DNA of 64,000 nucleotides from Aplidium turbinatum (Eukaryota; Chordata; Ascidiacea; Aplousobranchia; Polyclinidae), in contig OU964932.1 of the NCBI GenBank assembly GCA_918807975.1, positions 3,534,001 to 3,598,000 on the forward strand. The letters are read 5' to 3'. Made by a program: the position numbers and the translations under genes. Below are positions 1-12,694 of the stretch, one piece after another. The stretch's first letter is position 1. Every line of letters starts with the position of its first letter. The notes beneath the pieces are model-generated. The model was not told the DNA's origin and searched no databases. It saw only the letters and a program-made list of their open reading frames with translations.

Positions 1-1151
1 TCAATGTTCGCCTATTAAAACTACCGTAGTTTAGAAAACTTCACAGAATTAATTATAGACTGATGAGAACTCATCTTATCAACTCTAAACCTCAGCGACC
101 TTACAACTGTGAAGTTAACATATAGATTTATCAAATGCAGCATTAATCACTCGACAAATGCCTGTGTTTGATGTATTTATGAAGTTGAAAGAATGCTCTA
201 GCGTAGAGTAATATGTGCAATTTTTGATAAAAATCATTTTCACATTGTAAGTTTTCTGTACAACTCAAAAAGGTTAAAAATGCTTTGAAACTTGTTTTGT
301 ACCCTCAAAAAGTCATCCAGTTACGTAAAAACATCAGTTAATGCAAATATCTTCAATCCTATGCTTACATAACTTCCAAGTTGAACAGTGCGATTGTGGA
401 ATGGGATCATACGTGACCTTTGTTACGTAAGGCAGTGTACTGTGACGAAAGCATGGCTTTATGAAACTGGACTTCGGACTGATCTTTTTAGAAAAATGAC
501 TCTGACTGGTTTTCAGCTGCGAAGACTCTGAGTTCTCAATTTACGTGTTCACGCCCCAAAGACGCCGCGTCCTTCAATCGTTGCAACATTGTAACGTCAT
601 AGTTGTAGTAACCTGAAAACTCCGTCAAGCATGACGGTGACGTGCTGATGGTGACGGTGACGGTGATATGCAGAGGGTCAACAATTTGCAAAATTCATTT
701 AGCTAGTAGAAATCTCTTTCAAATCACTTAAACGATTTCGCTGTTCTGCAGTTTCGAAATATGGTTCAAGGATTATTGTTTTATATGCTTGTATATTTTC
801 AGACTGGGTTTGTCCAATAAGTTGTGAAAGCGAAACACATAATTTATTTCAAAAAAAAAACCCGTAGGTTACTATGTGAAGCTATTTTTTTGTTTCGATA
901 GCATCTTTAAAAAAATGAAACTCAAGAGAATATATTGTGCAATTGTGCAACAGTGAAGATTGCACGTGGCCATTTAGTAAGCTATGCCACCACATAATGA
1001 TAGTTTAAGCCAGTGTTAAACGTTTATCATTATTCACGATGGAATGCTACTTTGATTTGTTGGACAAGTTCATAAATATATTTTATTCAAAAGCTAGATC
1101 TATTATGCAAAGTTCCATAACACAACGACGGTTAAGCACACACGTATTGAT

Positions 1152-1324
1152 TTAGTCTTCGTTTTTTTTTTCTTTCACACACCTTGAAATTCTTTTTCCT
1201 TTTACACACCAATCGCTTGAAATCTCACCCCACGATGGCACATTCTGGAAATGTTTTTTTATCAAAGTTTCTTTCAACTCTTGGAAGAAAACATTTGTGT
1301 CAATGTTGAAGTTAACAAAGTTGG
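1152..1324 (-). CDS. Candidate 3'-terminal coding exon, unidentified gene
   Basis: On the minus strand a GCATGCTTTTCAG acceptor is followed by 57 open codons (including NFVNFNIDTNVFFQELKETL and VPSWGEISSDWCVKGK) to a TAG stop. The peptide is of mixed composition and looks protein-like, but I cannot assign a family. It is hard to reconcile with the plus-strand candidate exon just to the right, because its own upstream exons would have to cross that region, so at least one of the two is probably spurious. Confidence 0.28.
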
Positions 1325-1563
1325 CTGAAAAGCATGCCGGTGATAAATTATTGCTGACATACATCTCTACACTAATTTCGCATTTACCAGCATTTCTAGG
1401 CGCTCTAAACTTTGGAATCTATTATGTACATTTTGGCTTCTATTTTTAAAGGGCTTCCTATGACATTGCTGGTGACTTTGGCGGTCCTTACTTGGGAATT
1501 TTAATCAATGAAAAATAATTAAGTTTTTCTGGGTTTTGTTTTTTCAAATGCACTTCATTGCAG

Positions 1564-1657
1564 TGATCATCACAAACGAGGGGACTGGCTGAAGGTGGAA
1601 CAAGCTATTGTCAATTGTGTTGACTTTTTACGTCTGCACAAAGTTCATACAGTGTAA
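1564..1657 (+). CDS. Candidate 3'-terminal coding exon, unidentified gene
   Basis: A well-formed acceptor (TTTTTTCAAATGCACTTCAT then TGCAG) precedes an open frame of about 30 codons reading DHHKRGDWLKVEQAIVNCV and ending in TAA. Composition and the clean acceptor look coding, but I do not recognise the protein and found no matching upstream exon in 1-1540. It could be the last exon of a gene entering from the left, or chance. Confidence 0.3.
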
Positions 1658-4600
1658 TAAGAGCACTCGAAAAGTGCACAGTCAGTTTCAAAAGTGCTCC
1701 AGTTACATAATACCCGTTTTAAAAGAAACGATTTCAACGATTCAAAGAAAGGATATCCGGTTTGCGTGTATAGCTATGACCTATGACAATGCAAAGTCGA
1801 AGTTGAAACTTTCTTCAAAAACATTTAGTTTGCTGTGAAAGTTGTTTTTCGACTGCTAACTGCAAGAAACTCAAAAAGGGGGCTTCTTTGAAAGATGCAC
1901 CCTTCGTTAAGCTACTCCATATTATGTTCAAAGTAAATGTATGACAACGTCCACGTAACAAATCATCATGTTGCATATCGCGATTAAGGGCATTGGATGG
2001 CTTAGCGTCCCTATAGCTCCTCCCTGACGTTCGCCACTTCGCTTGCTAATGTTTGACTTAATTACATTGCTTTGAAACATTCCCACACGATGCTTTGGTT
2101 TCATACGTTTTTATGTTAGTTTCCCTATTTATAAAATATCATTAGTTATTTTTACTGATTGCCAAAACAGATATTGAGTTCATGACAAAAACGTTAGTTA
2201 TGTAACAAATGCAATCCAACGTTATTAAACTGTTTGCATAAAACAAAACTTTCGAAAAGGGGGCAAGAAAACTCAGATGGACAACCGCACTTGCAACCAG
2301 TTCCCATTTCTATTTTAAAAATCTTTTTATAAAGCTGTGAGTTTCAGTTTTATACAATAGATTATATATGTCGTTGGTCATCTAATTAGCTTGATACACA
2401 TAAAAATGCAAACCTTTTATCTTGTAATCATTGCGTATCTATTTTGGTGCTTCTGACTAACATACAGACTTGCATTAAATAGAGCAAAGCGAGCTTTATT
2501 TAGAAGTCGTCATATCCTGTTTGGGGGTGAAAAGTGTAACAAATATAGGTTCATAGGCTACAGTCAAATTAATTGAACACAGTCTTACTCATACAGAACG
2601 TACTTTCCATTTGTTTCGTACTTTTTATTTGCCAAAGTAATTTTATTTTCATTCAGTTCTTTAAAGTTAAAATTTACAGACATTTTTTGAAAATCAAAAG
2701 AGTTACAGAAGTTATTTGTTTGTACACTTAAAAAGCACTTGATAAATTAAGGCTTCTTCAACTGAGTGTATGACCTGTAGCGTTGACAGGGGGTCCAGGG
2801 AATTCTTTTCAACCCGACCCAGGATGATTTTAAGGGCCTGTAACCTTTCCAAGGGGTCGAGAAAAGAAGCCATCTCGTATTATTTGGATATAATGAGTTT
2901 TTCTTAAAAAAACTTTAACTTGGGGCTCAAGGATCTCATTTGCACTGGGCCTAAATTATCCTCACAACGGCTTTGTGTAAGGCCCACGAAGTGAGTGACA
3001 ATCTTAGAAAAATGTTTTTGGATTAAACTTGTGCATGGCAACACGGTTTGTGTTAAAAAAGGTTTTGTCTTATTTCTGCTTTTCAATGAGCATTGAGCGC
3101 ACTTGCGGACTTGTTTATCGAACAGGTTTCTGGCTCCTTGTGTCATAAATCAAAATCATGGCAGATTCCTATTAAAAACGAGTTAAACAACTGTTGTGCA
3201 AAACCCATTACAACAAATTTAAAACTTACTTGAAAACATTTTATTTTACTGCTAATTATGACGAATGAATTGCTTGTCACCATCAACATATACAACGCTC
3301 AAAAGCATAGTTTGCACTGTGGATGTGGCGCTATATAAATATTATTACAACAATCGTTCAACCAGCAATAAGTTTTGTGCCAAAACGACTTCCACCAAAA
3401 CGTGATGTTTGTAGATCCTATGAATGAGTAGCTCTTAACGTTTGGAAACCACCATAGTTTCTGAAGCAAAGAAATCAATCAAAGACATTATGTTTCATAC
3501 CGGCAACTTATGCACACGTCAGTCAGTATAGGTGCGAATGCAAAGCCAATTCAAGTTTCACAACTTGTTCCATCATTTATGTTTTGTGGTTGAACTTGTG
3601 AAAGTTCTGTGGTTCCGGTCGTGACGTCTGCAGACGTTGAATAGACGTTTAATTTGCTGTTTGCAAAGCAATGCTTGGCGAGTGTAATTTTGGAGACTTC
3701 GACTCCACTACCGCTCGTACATCATGAAGCCAACCCAGACTCTACTCCAATCCAACTCTGAAAATCTTCAATATTTCAGACTTTAAATTCAGAGCTACAT
3801 GATACCACCCAATGCGTATCAAATAGCTCAGGAGTGCAAAAACTTTTGTCAATTTTAAAAGCACGAAGATTTTTTAGTGACGCACATTTCGCACATTTTT
3901 AGCATCACCGCTTGGTCAAAAATTGTGAGGACAGTTTTTATTTTATTTCTACAAACAAAACTAGAAGATATGGGACTTATTTGATTTAACTAAAGTACAA
4001 AGTTGCTGAACCAAACACCGAATCCATTTCACTCCGAAACATTTTCTGAAAATCGCGCAAACTCAAGACTCCACTCCATGCTCAACTCATTGGGAAGTTC
4101 TTCTACTTCTAAATACATAAAGTTTTAACGACCTCAATACTTTGCAATATCAAATTTCAACAGCAGGCAATGCACAAAAGCGATTCTGACTCTTTAGTAC
4201 TGGGCTTTTCTATGGCACGGGTCCCAGACAGCAAAATTCGCCAATGTAAAAATGGCGGATTTTGCTGTGTTGGCGGCTACTCAATCTTCAGTGTATTAGA
4301 ACTACAATATCAATAAAACATTGCTTGTCGCATCCAGAGTTGTTTCCCAGCTGTGGTAAACTTAACGGAAAACAAACAACTCAATCTTTGTGTATACTTT
4401 CAACCATGTGTTTTAGCGTTTTGCCAGTGGTAACCGCGATGCTTTTCGTGGAAGTCGAACTAATGTTCTTTTGAGGTTCGTGTCGAAGATCTCACCACAC
4501 TTTGATGCGGAAAAGATGGTCAGTAGAATAAATGGTTTCGTCTTCCTTGCATTCAAATGCTGAACTAATCAAGACAAAAGTGCATCTTCTTTAAATCTTT

Positions 4601-7600
4601 AGTTACAGTCATTCCGTTTACAGTGATGTTGAATTGAGATATTTTCGAGTACATCTTCAAATTTGGTGCTTAGTTAAGTTTAGCTTGAGCTTGTACTGAC
4701 AATCAGTTGCGTAATTTTACATTTTTAATTTTGTTAGTCGGTGTGTACTATGGATTTTTTCATATTAAGAAATGCGTACCCAAAAAGTTGATAGGAAGAA
4801 CTAGATTACGTCGCCTGCTGAACAAAAGATGTATGTTGCCTATGTCGCACATGTGCAGTTAAACTTGATCTCTCTGCTGCTTGGAAATCTTTAAGTCAAA
4901 CAGAAATAGCTAATCTTTAAAATATCAAGCCGAAATAGATTAAAACATTCATAGATAGATCATGTCTACGTAACAACTGAACTGATAGCATTTGTTGGGT
5001 TATGTAACCCTTGCTTATGTAACAAAAGTCAACTTATGACGTCACAAGGAGATACAATTTGTTGTTTTTACATCTGTGCAACCTTACACAACATTGCAGA
5101 CTGCAGCCGGCAATCGACAATGTGCGCTATAAACCATCGTCGTTTTAATTACAGTAGCTCAGCTTCCACCAAACAGCGGAGGTAATCATTTGTCTGATAT
5201 CGGCATTGGTATTTCCTTATTCCAACATTAACTTTCATATGTGAACACCTTTACCCTACGTCAACTGGTATCACAATAAGAGTTAAAAGAGTTGCTGTTC
5301 AGCCGATCTTGAAGATGTTTAATCAATGCAAAAACGAGCAACTCGTTGGCTGGTGCAAATATAACATTGGTTGTCGTGTCATAAATAAGGATAAAAATTG
5401 AAGTGCAATAAAATTACCGTAAATCATACGCAGCCAAGCGTAATTCTACTTATTCGTTATTGCAGCTAATTGCCGAAACACACCAAAATTAGAAATAGCC
5501 TACAATCTTTCAAGCAGGCCACCTTATAAACGGTGCAAGCGCTTTACGATGTTATCGTCCTCAAAAAATCGAGCAAAGTCTAAAAGAGTCCGCTTCAAAT
5601 ATAGTTTGCTTTCAAGCAGATGTTTAAATTACATTAATCAATCAGTTTCTAATCAATTATTTTTCTCTTATTCACGACGTTTCGTTCCCATAACAATGCA
5701 ATGACAGAGGAGAGGCCAAAAAAGGTGACGAATGTCAAGACAGGGCTACAAGAGACGCTTGCAGTGACTTTCGATTAATGATTATCTAACCAGTGAGACA
5801 GCAGTTTGAAACGCCGCTCAGTCAACAAGCATCGAACAAACTGGTTGTGAGCTTGGCACCGGTTATACATAAAAGGTTCATGTCATGCCCATATTTGGCA
5901 GCACTCCACACCTCACTAATGAATTGACAAACAATTCCATGTAGGGTACGAAGTGCAAAGGTAAGAACTTTCTATAAGAAAATGAATTTCGCTTCGAGTT
6001 CAAATTTGCCAAATTTTTGCAGAACGATATTTCGAGAACGTATCGATTCGTTTGGACACGAAATTTGTTGTTTTGTTTTTGTTTCGTTTCAAATTTTTAT
6101 TGCATAATTTCGTTTCGATCAAAAAAGGGCTTCAAACAGTCTTAGCAGATATTTCTTGTAACGTTTGTACAGTAGGCCTAGTACCCTACCCAGCACAGCT
6201 CTGTTTACTCCACTTAATCTTAATCTTACAACTAGACTTAATCATACAACGGAAGTTATTTGTGAAACAAAAACTGGTGAAATTTACAATCTGAGGCTAC
6301 ATGATCAAAAATGAAACTCACACAAAATAGCGGTTTGCCTGCGAGCATCTTTTCTCACAGTCACCTGGCTCTTTCTCAAATAGTTTGGTGACTGTTGAGT
6401 TTTATGACCCAGATAGCTAATCAATGTCTGAAACAACGTTGCTGAGGAAAACGTTGATTTAAGATTCATTTTTGTAAAATGACAAACGACACTTTCCCAC
6501 AAAACCGACCCGACTACGATGGGAAACCCAAAAACCTTTTTTTTTCTAGCAAATTTGTTAGTAGTTACTTCTGCTACAAGAAACTTGCCAGGTAATTTTC
6601 AAACAAAAAATGTCACGTGCATACTAAAATAGTGACAGGGTTCACATAAAATATGCAGAAGCAAACTGGAGATAGTCACAGTTGCTACGTTAGAAAAAAG
6701 CCACTTATTGTACATTAGGTATTTATACCAATGAATCAAATATCGCCAAGTTAAAAAGTTTTTTTTCTAACCACAGTAGCCTACAGTTGCCCCCAACTTG
6801 GGCTTGAATATAACATAGGTGTTGAATGCAGGCATTGAAGTTTAACCTTTCCAGGCTGGTAAAACGCTAATCTTTTGGTTCAAATCATAGCGTTTTCTCA
6901 GCCCTATGATGACATCACCGCTTGCACTTTGTCCTCGCATTGCAAAAAACTCCACCGTGGAAATTCCAGCAGCAATCCCATGACTGAAAGCTAAAAAGGG
7001 ACATGAAACATCAGGCGGTGCTTGACACTGAAAGTTAGCTTGTGATAGAGCTTGTGATATTACAGCCAGCAATTCAGTTCCTTTTTACATTGATTTAAGT
7101 TATGTAGATGTTAAATCGTTGTGAAAAAGGTCTGATTAGCTTGCATAGATAAGTTGTGAGATGGCTGATCTCATGATCACAACACTCGTGATGCAATGGC
7201 ATGGCATCACCAAAACGTTTTCTCCTGACTTAAAGCGGTAGAAAAGAACATACTTTTCAAACAAACACTTTGATTCAACACAACAACAACGTAAAACAAA
7301 CCTTGTTTGTTATTCTGTCAAAGCGTCACGAGCTTGGTTGTCCTTTTAATTTTTCACGAATCATTATGACTAAGCATATTTTGCGTGTTGAAAGTGTCGT
7401 GGCTTTTGTTTTGAAGTAATCTCCATGTCCGATGCAATCAATATTTCATGTGACAGCTGTAGGTAGTTACTTTGACTAAACAAAGACATGGATTGCCATC
7501 GTGGTTGTCAGAGAATTTCTATTTGTATACGCAACGTATTGTTGTATGCACTCTTATATACGGCTTTATCGAAACAACATAAATTGACGACCGTGTAGTA

Positions 7601-9840
7601 AAATATGACCGACTATCACTCAAGTAAAGTAAACCAGCCGAACCTAATTTCTTACAAAAGCTGGATTGTTGTCCAAATTGGAGGTCGTCTTTTGAACTTT
7701 TACCGTTGCAATCATTGTTTGTTAACAATCATTGTTAACAATGATTGTGGAAATACTTATCTTCGGACTGAGAAACCTCTTTTACAAGCTTACACTTTTA
7801 CGATTGCAAATCATTGTTTAAGAATGTTGCGTTGAATAGCGTGCGATGTCGGTTTCGTTTGCGCATTGTTTGTTGCTTCTAACATCCGAACGTGTTTAAG
7901 AGCTTCCAACATAATGATTAGAAACTATCATTACGAACCACTATGACGTACTCAAATGACGTTCTTATATTAAACTAACGCTTTGTTGACGTAATAAGTA
8001 TGACTGTAGAACAATGCATCTATATAAAGTACAAATGTTTGCTGCGTTGTTTGAAACGATTAAAAAAAATAGTAGCTAAAGCAGTAGAAACGTAAGCAAG
8101 ACCGCGTTATTCACCCCGTACCATCATAGAAAAGATGGAGATAATAACACAATATTATCAAAAACTAAAGAGCCCACAATGTACTGTAGATATTAAACTC
8201 ATGTAGAGCAAACGATTCGAAAACTAAACTGTCTTCATCTTTGGTGTTATTAAATGCACTATATTTACTAGCTGAACATGGTCAGTGGTCAGTATCTACA
8301 TTCTGAGCTCTTTATTTTTTGGTTAGGTTGACCAGGTGTTCTAACCGTTTTTTTACTCAAAACTCAATAATTATACATGTCTAACGTTCTGTTGTGGTGG
8401 CGCGGTGTAAAGCATGGTTTGTTTGCCAAAAAATTTAAAATGGAGTCAAGAGAAACGTGGGAGATCGAGATTTCTGCACAGAATCGTCAGCCAACTTCGA
8501 ATCGGGCATTGGGAAAAATCACAGCTAAACCAGCAATGGCGGATCCAGAGAGCGATCGCCCTCTCTATAACACAGAAAAGTAACTGTATTCACGATGTAT
8601 CTGCAAGGCCGGATTAATGTAGACCTACCAATCATTGTGTTGTGTTGAAATTGCTTTCCCCCTAAAACTACGTGTTGAATCTGTCCCTGTATATCAGCCA
8701 TGCATTCTAATGTTTTCTTTAACGTGTCATCCAGGAAATGTAAATGAAGTAACTTTTGTATGACACTTTTTGCTTGCTGGTTAATCATCCCTTTCTCCTT
8801 GTCTCTTACAAGTTAGCCTGATGACGTAAAATCCAAATCAACCAGAATTTAGGATGACACATCACTACCTTTCCAACGTGCATCTTCATTCATATAACGA
8901 CACAACTACAAACTATCACGACGACACCGAATTTATAAGATATGTTGCATGCATGTTGTTTTGTATGAAGATTGTGTTGTATGAAAGCCAGCTTTAAAGA
9001 AAACTTACTTTTCTACTAACTAAGAGTTCAGTTCTTCACTGAACAAGTGAACATAACCCTAGAAAACTGAGAGAACTGATTGACAATGCTCAATTATGGA
9101 GACTTTTCATAGAAGATATTTTACATACAGTTGGTTCTAAATAATTTATTATTATTGTAAAAATCCGACTTCTCAAAAACAAAGCCATAATCTTTTTAGT
9201 AGACATAACTCTAAAGCGCCATCTAGGCAACAAAGAAAATAAGATTCTTGCAACATCACGCGTTTTGGTAACAAGCTACCGAGTCATTCCATTATAATTC
9301 AACCAATAGTGAACACCCTCACCTCTCAGACTTTTATTATTTTTCAGACATTTTAAAGATACAAAGAAATGATTAAGAACGCATTTAAATTTTTTCTCTA
9401 TCTTATTTGGTTTTTGAGTATAGTCGCGTATTGAAAATTTGCATTTTTGCCACCGCGCCGTGGTGTTTTACAAAAGTGGCCTCAAATCTACATTTCTGAC
9501 CAAATGTTTTTGAAACAAAATGCCTAATTGTATGTTTTTGGGGTCAAGAATTTATTTCAAACATGGATTCAAAAACATCAAAAACGCCTAGTTTTCTGTG
9601 TAAGTGGTCTTAAACATAACTTGGGGCACCCAACTTCAAACGCCTCCAATTAGCCAATGATTCAATATTTTTTGTCTGGCAACCAGCAATAGGCTTTTAA
9701 ATGTCTGATCTCACTGAGAGTAAAATATGTTTTAAGGATGTTCAAGAAAATTACATTTACAGTAGGCTATATACCAATTGGTTGTAGAATTTTTCAGGTG
9801 GTCTATACTTTATAATGAAAAGTTTGGGTGTTCATCAGGA
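1658..9840. other. AT-rich stretch without identifiable genes
   Basis: I see no convincing spliced gene here. It holds a dispersed repeat at about 2788-3000 and a short retroelement-like 3' tail ending GCGCTATATAAATATTATTA at about 3325-3345. Several open frames of 60-90 codons have no recognisable family. The two most protein-like are on the minus strand at about 6842-7084 and 8646-8809; neither could be identified. Confidence 0.4.
2788..3000. repeat. Dispersed repeat, copy 1
   Basis: The stretch containing ATCTCGTATTATTTGGATAT and GGATCTCATTTGCACTGGGC aligns with 24172-24360 in the same orientation (CTCGTATTCTTTGAATATAG; GGATCTCATTGATACCGGGC). The two copies are clearly diverged. No coding capacity or terminal repeats could be seen, so the class is unknown. 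Confidence 0.6.
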
Positions 9841-9848
9841 CAATTATC

Positions 9849-10062
9849 GTTTCTAGCACTAGTTGCAACGTTCATCTGATGAAATTGAAAGCAACAACAA
9901 ACAAGATGGTTTATTGCTTCACTGACGTTTCACGCACCATGACAATGCGCTTCCTCATTGTCATGGTGCGCGAAACGTCAGTGAAGCAATAAACCATCTT
10001 GTTTGTTGTTACTTTTACTTTCAATTTCATCAGATGAACGTTGCAACTAGTGCTAGAAACGG
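9849..10062. repeat. Near-perfect palindrome, Penelope-terminus type
   Basis: The left arm (9849-9948) and right arm (about 9957-10062) are reverse complements over about 100 bp with very few differences, separated by under 10 bp. The repeat runs from CTAGCACTAGTTGCAACG inward to CATGACAATG. Each arm contains GCGxGAAACGTC next to a stem-forming stretch, resembling the 3' half of the hammerhead motif that closes Penelope-like elements. I read it as two PLE termini in inverted arrangement; the element type is inference, the palindrome is directly visible. Confidence 0.65.
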
Positions 10063-10483
10063 TCTATACTTTGTCGCAAAAAAAAAAATTAGCCGCAATT
10101 AATTATATTTGGGCAAGAAGGTTTTCGCATCTCTAAAAACTAAAAATATTCATACCCAAAATTGGTACCTAAGTCTCCAAAGGCATTTTTTCTGTTGTAG
10201 ATATCTTGCCAGGGTGTTTGAGGTTCATAGCATAGGCTAATTGCTTATAGAGCTAAGAAGTTATTTTTTTCAAAAGTTACTTACTGTAAATACTTTTCGT
10301 TCTCACCTCTTAATTTGTAGGCTATCGCCTATGCAGATATGTTATGCTGTTGGGTCATAATTTTCTGGTAAAAATTTATAGAGACTTGTGGGCTACATAT
10401 AACAAGTGGGCTACATAAACAGAGGACAATTTTATACTTGAGTTTTACGTGTTGAGATGCTTTTTTTGTATGGCCCCCGGGCC

Positions 10484-11085
10484 CCGGTTGTAGTAACCGA
10501 AGAATCATGAAAGGGGTACACTTTCATGGTTTACCTCTGAATAATCAAGACAAGCTTAAGAAATGGATCTCTGCGATGAAACTCAAAAATCCACCAGTCA
10601 ACAAGCACTGCCGTGTGTGCAGCGACCTTTTTCTGGCCAGCGATTACCAGCTTGATCTACGGGCAGAGCTACAGGGTACCACACCTAAACATTTGCTCAT
10701 CCCTGAAGCTGTCCTTTCTGTCTTTGATTTTTCAAGGCAGGCTATGTGAAAGCCACTGTTACTGCAGTGCCAGCAAATCTTGATCGGCCTGGGTCCTATG
10801 GGTTCACATCTCTGAATAAGAGTGGGCGTTCGGATCGAATAACAAAGCGGGAAATGAACAAAGTTTTAAAACAGGTCAGAAAAACATTAGCAGGGTCTCT
10901 AAACACATAGTTTTGTTTCATATAAACCATTTGGTTCAAGCCAATTATTTTCTTGCATTTTTTTGCAGCTTCACCAGGCAGTGGATCAACAATTGGTATC
11001 TACGCCAATCCCAGATCCTGAACCACCTACGCCAGCAGAAGCTAAACTTTCCACCCCTGTGAAAGTTTTAGAAACTGAGCAGTAG
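10484..11085 (+). pseudogene. THAP-domain protein, spliced but probably broken
   Basis: From 10484 the frame reads CSNRRIMKGVHFHGLPL and continues through KWISAMKLKNPPVNKHC to RVCSDLFLASDY. This is the THAP zinc-finger pattern (Cys, FH-x-LP, KW, Cys-Ser near the end), a DNA-binding domain. The last ligand, normally His in CS-x-HF, is Leu (CSDLF). This frame stops at 10749. Coding similarity resumes one frame over (KATVTAVPANLDRPGSYGF to VLKQ), then a GT/AG intron at 10875-10968 leads to LHQAVDQQLVSTPIPDPEP ending in TAG at 11085. A frameshift and a lost zinc ligand suggest a decayed copy. THAP domains occur in host factors and in P-element-like and other transposases; which applies here is not clear. 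Confidence 0.55.
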
Positions 11086-11384
11086 TCGCCAAGTTATTGT
11101 CTACCTGCAGTACAGCTACAGGCACACAGACAGACCCTCTTCCCTCTCCACCACTTTGCTCTGCTTCATGTTGCCAGGCACCAAGAATCAGCACACCCAG
11201 AAAACTAGCCACACAGGGTCCCATCACAGCGAGGAAGTCTCGGACCACGTTAAACCTGAATTGTTCAGTTTTAGTGATATGTCATTAGAAGTCGATGAGA
11301 CGTGTGAGTTATCTGACTGCAGCAACAGTGAAGGCCTATATGAGTGAGACAGATGAAGAAGAGATTGTCTGTTCAACCAGACTG

Positions 11385-11690
11385 TTAGTTTTTCAAGATA
11401 AATTAGATAGATTGTTTAGAAAGTGGGCTCGCAGTCGAGAGCCTGCATGTTCGACTCCAGCCACGCGCACTTGCTGTTGTTTCTCTGGGCAAGAAACTTT
11501 ACGATAATTGCCTCTACCCAGTGATCGATTTCGAGTAATGGGTAGTACCAAATTTAAGTCATAAGTAGAGTAGACAACCTGAAACAAACATTGCCGTCGG
11601 CTGCAGCGTGGGTCAGGTGTACGTCGGAAGGCGTACACCGATGCATAGCGCTCAAGTCCGCTTTCCCGCAATGCAGGATAAAGATAATAA
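11385..11690 (+). mobile_element. Probable tRNA-derived SINE
   Basis: A good RNA polymerase III B box (GTTCGACTCC, 11449-11458) lies in a tRNA-like head containing GGGCTCGCAGTCGAGAGCC. The copy ends near GGATAAAGATAATAAAAC, the same GGATAAAGAT tail found on the SINE at 18815-19106 and the fragment at 56230. The A box is poor, so the head boundary is uncertain. Confidence 0.5.
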
Positions 11691-12694
11691 AACAAAAACA
11701 ACAAAAAGTGACACGCCATCTTTTCATGCTGCTCACCAGTGGATAACATTATCAGAACATAATAATACAGGGTCCATGATCACAGTGACGGGTACATGCA
11801 ATGAACACCATGTCTACACATGGCGCTTGTGCAACGCTTCCAATGTAAATGTATGAAGCTGCCAACTGAGTGAACAACCAACTACGTCATGAAGCACATA
11901 GCGCCATCCGGTGGCTGATTTTCTTTATGTTGTATTTACCAAACAAAAAGGTTTATCAAAAAAAGTTCGAAAAAGATAATACTTAAACACCAAAGAATCA
12001 CCAAAAATTTTTTCATTTTTCATTTCAGGTCCCCTTTAAGCATGGTCATTTAACAAATCTTGCGCAATCTTAAAATTTCTTTAAACCGCAAAACTTACTA
12101 TCTCTATCTAGCGGTTGGTTTTTTGAACTTTTGTTTGTCACATGGCGCTAGAGTATTACTTTCCGATTCCATTGATGTTTCACTGGTCATTCTAGGCTCA
12201 CCAGAAGAGAATTTACAGCAAAGTTAGTGTAGACAGTCAAAAAGTTTTCAATTTGACTTGGGAAAGGTGTTTGGGCCTAGGTCAAACATTTGCTGATTGC
12301 TGCAATCTGAAAAGCGATTTTGGTCTAATTTTTAGTGCAAAAATAACTTAGGGATAGCAATCTTCTTACCTGTGCCATTTCAGTTTTTGAGTTTGAACAA
12401 GTAGCCTATTAGCCTGTTTATTTTGAAATTCGTGTTTCGGGTAATATTCGTGGTTAGGAAAATCTGTGGCTATTTTATCACCAGAAAGCTGAAGTGGGCC
12501 CGGTAGCCTACCCAGAAGGGGATAGGCCCGGTACTTTACCATCTGACGACTGAAATGGCTGTTTTAACTTCTGATGGCAATTCCTTTATATCTGATTATA
12601 TTAAGATCTTGACAATGTTTGAAGTCGCGGGGAATTTTTTAAATCCGGGCCCTTTCAATATTTCGGGCCCGGGTCCAAAATTACCACTTAGACC

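Noticed and set aside
6842-7084. Minus-strand ORF containing PPDVSCPFLAFSHGIAAGI
   Set aside because: It has protein-like composition, but I recognise no family, the acceptor (CAATGTAAAAAG) is weak, and no partner exon could be joined.
8646-8809. Minus-strand ORF with FLDDTLKKTLECMADIQGQI
   Set aside because: Helical and plausible, with a possible GTAGTT donor, but without a family or partner exons I cannot support a gene.
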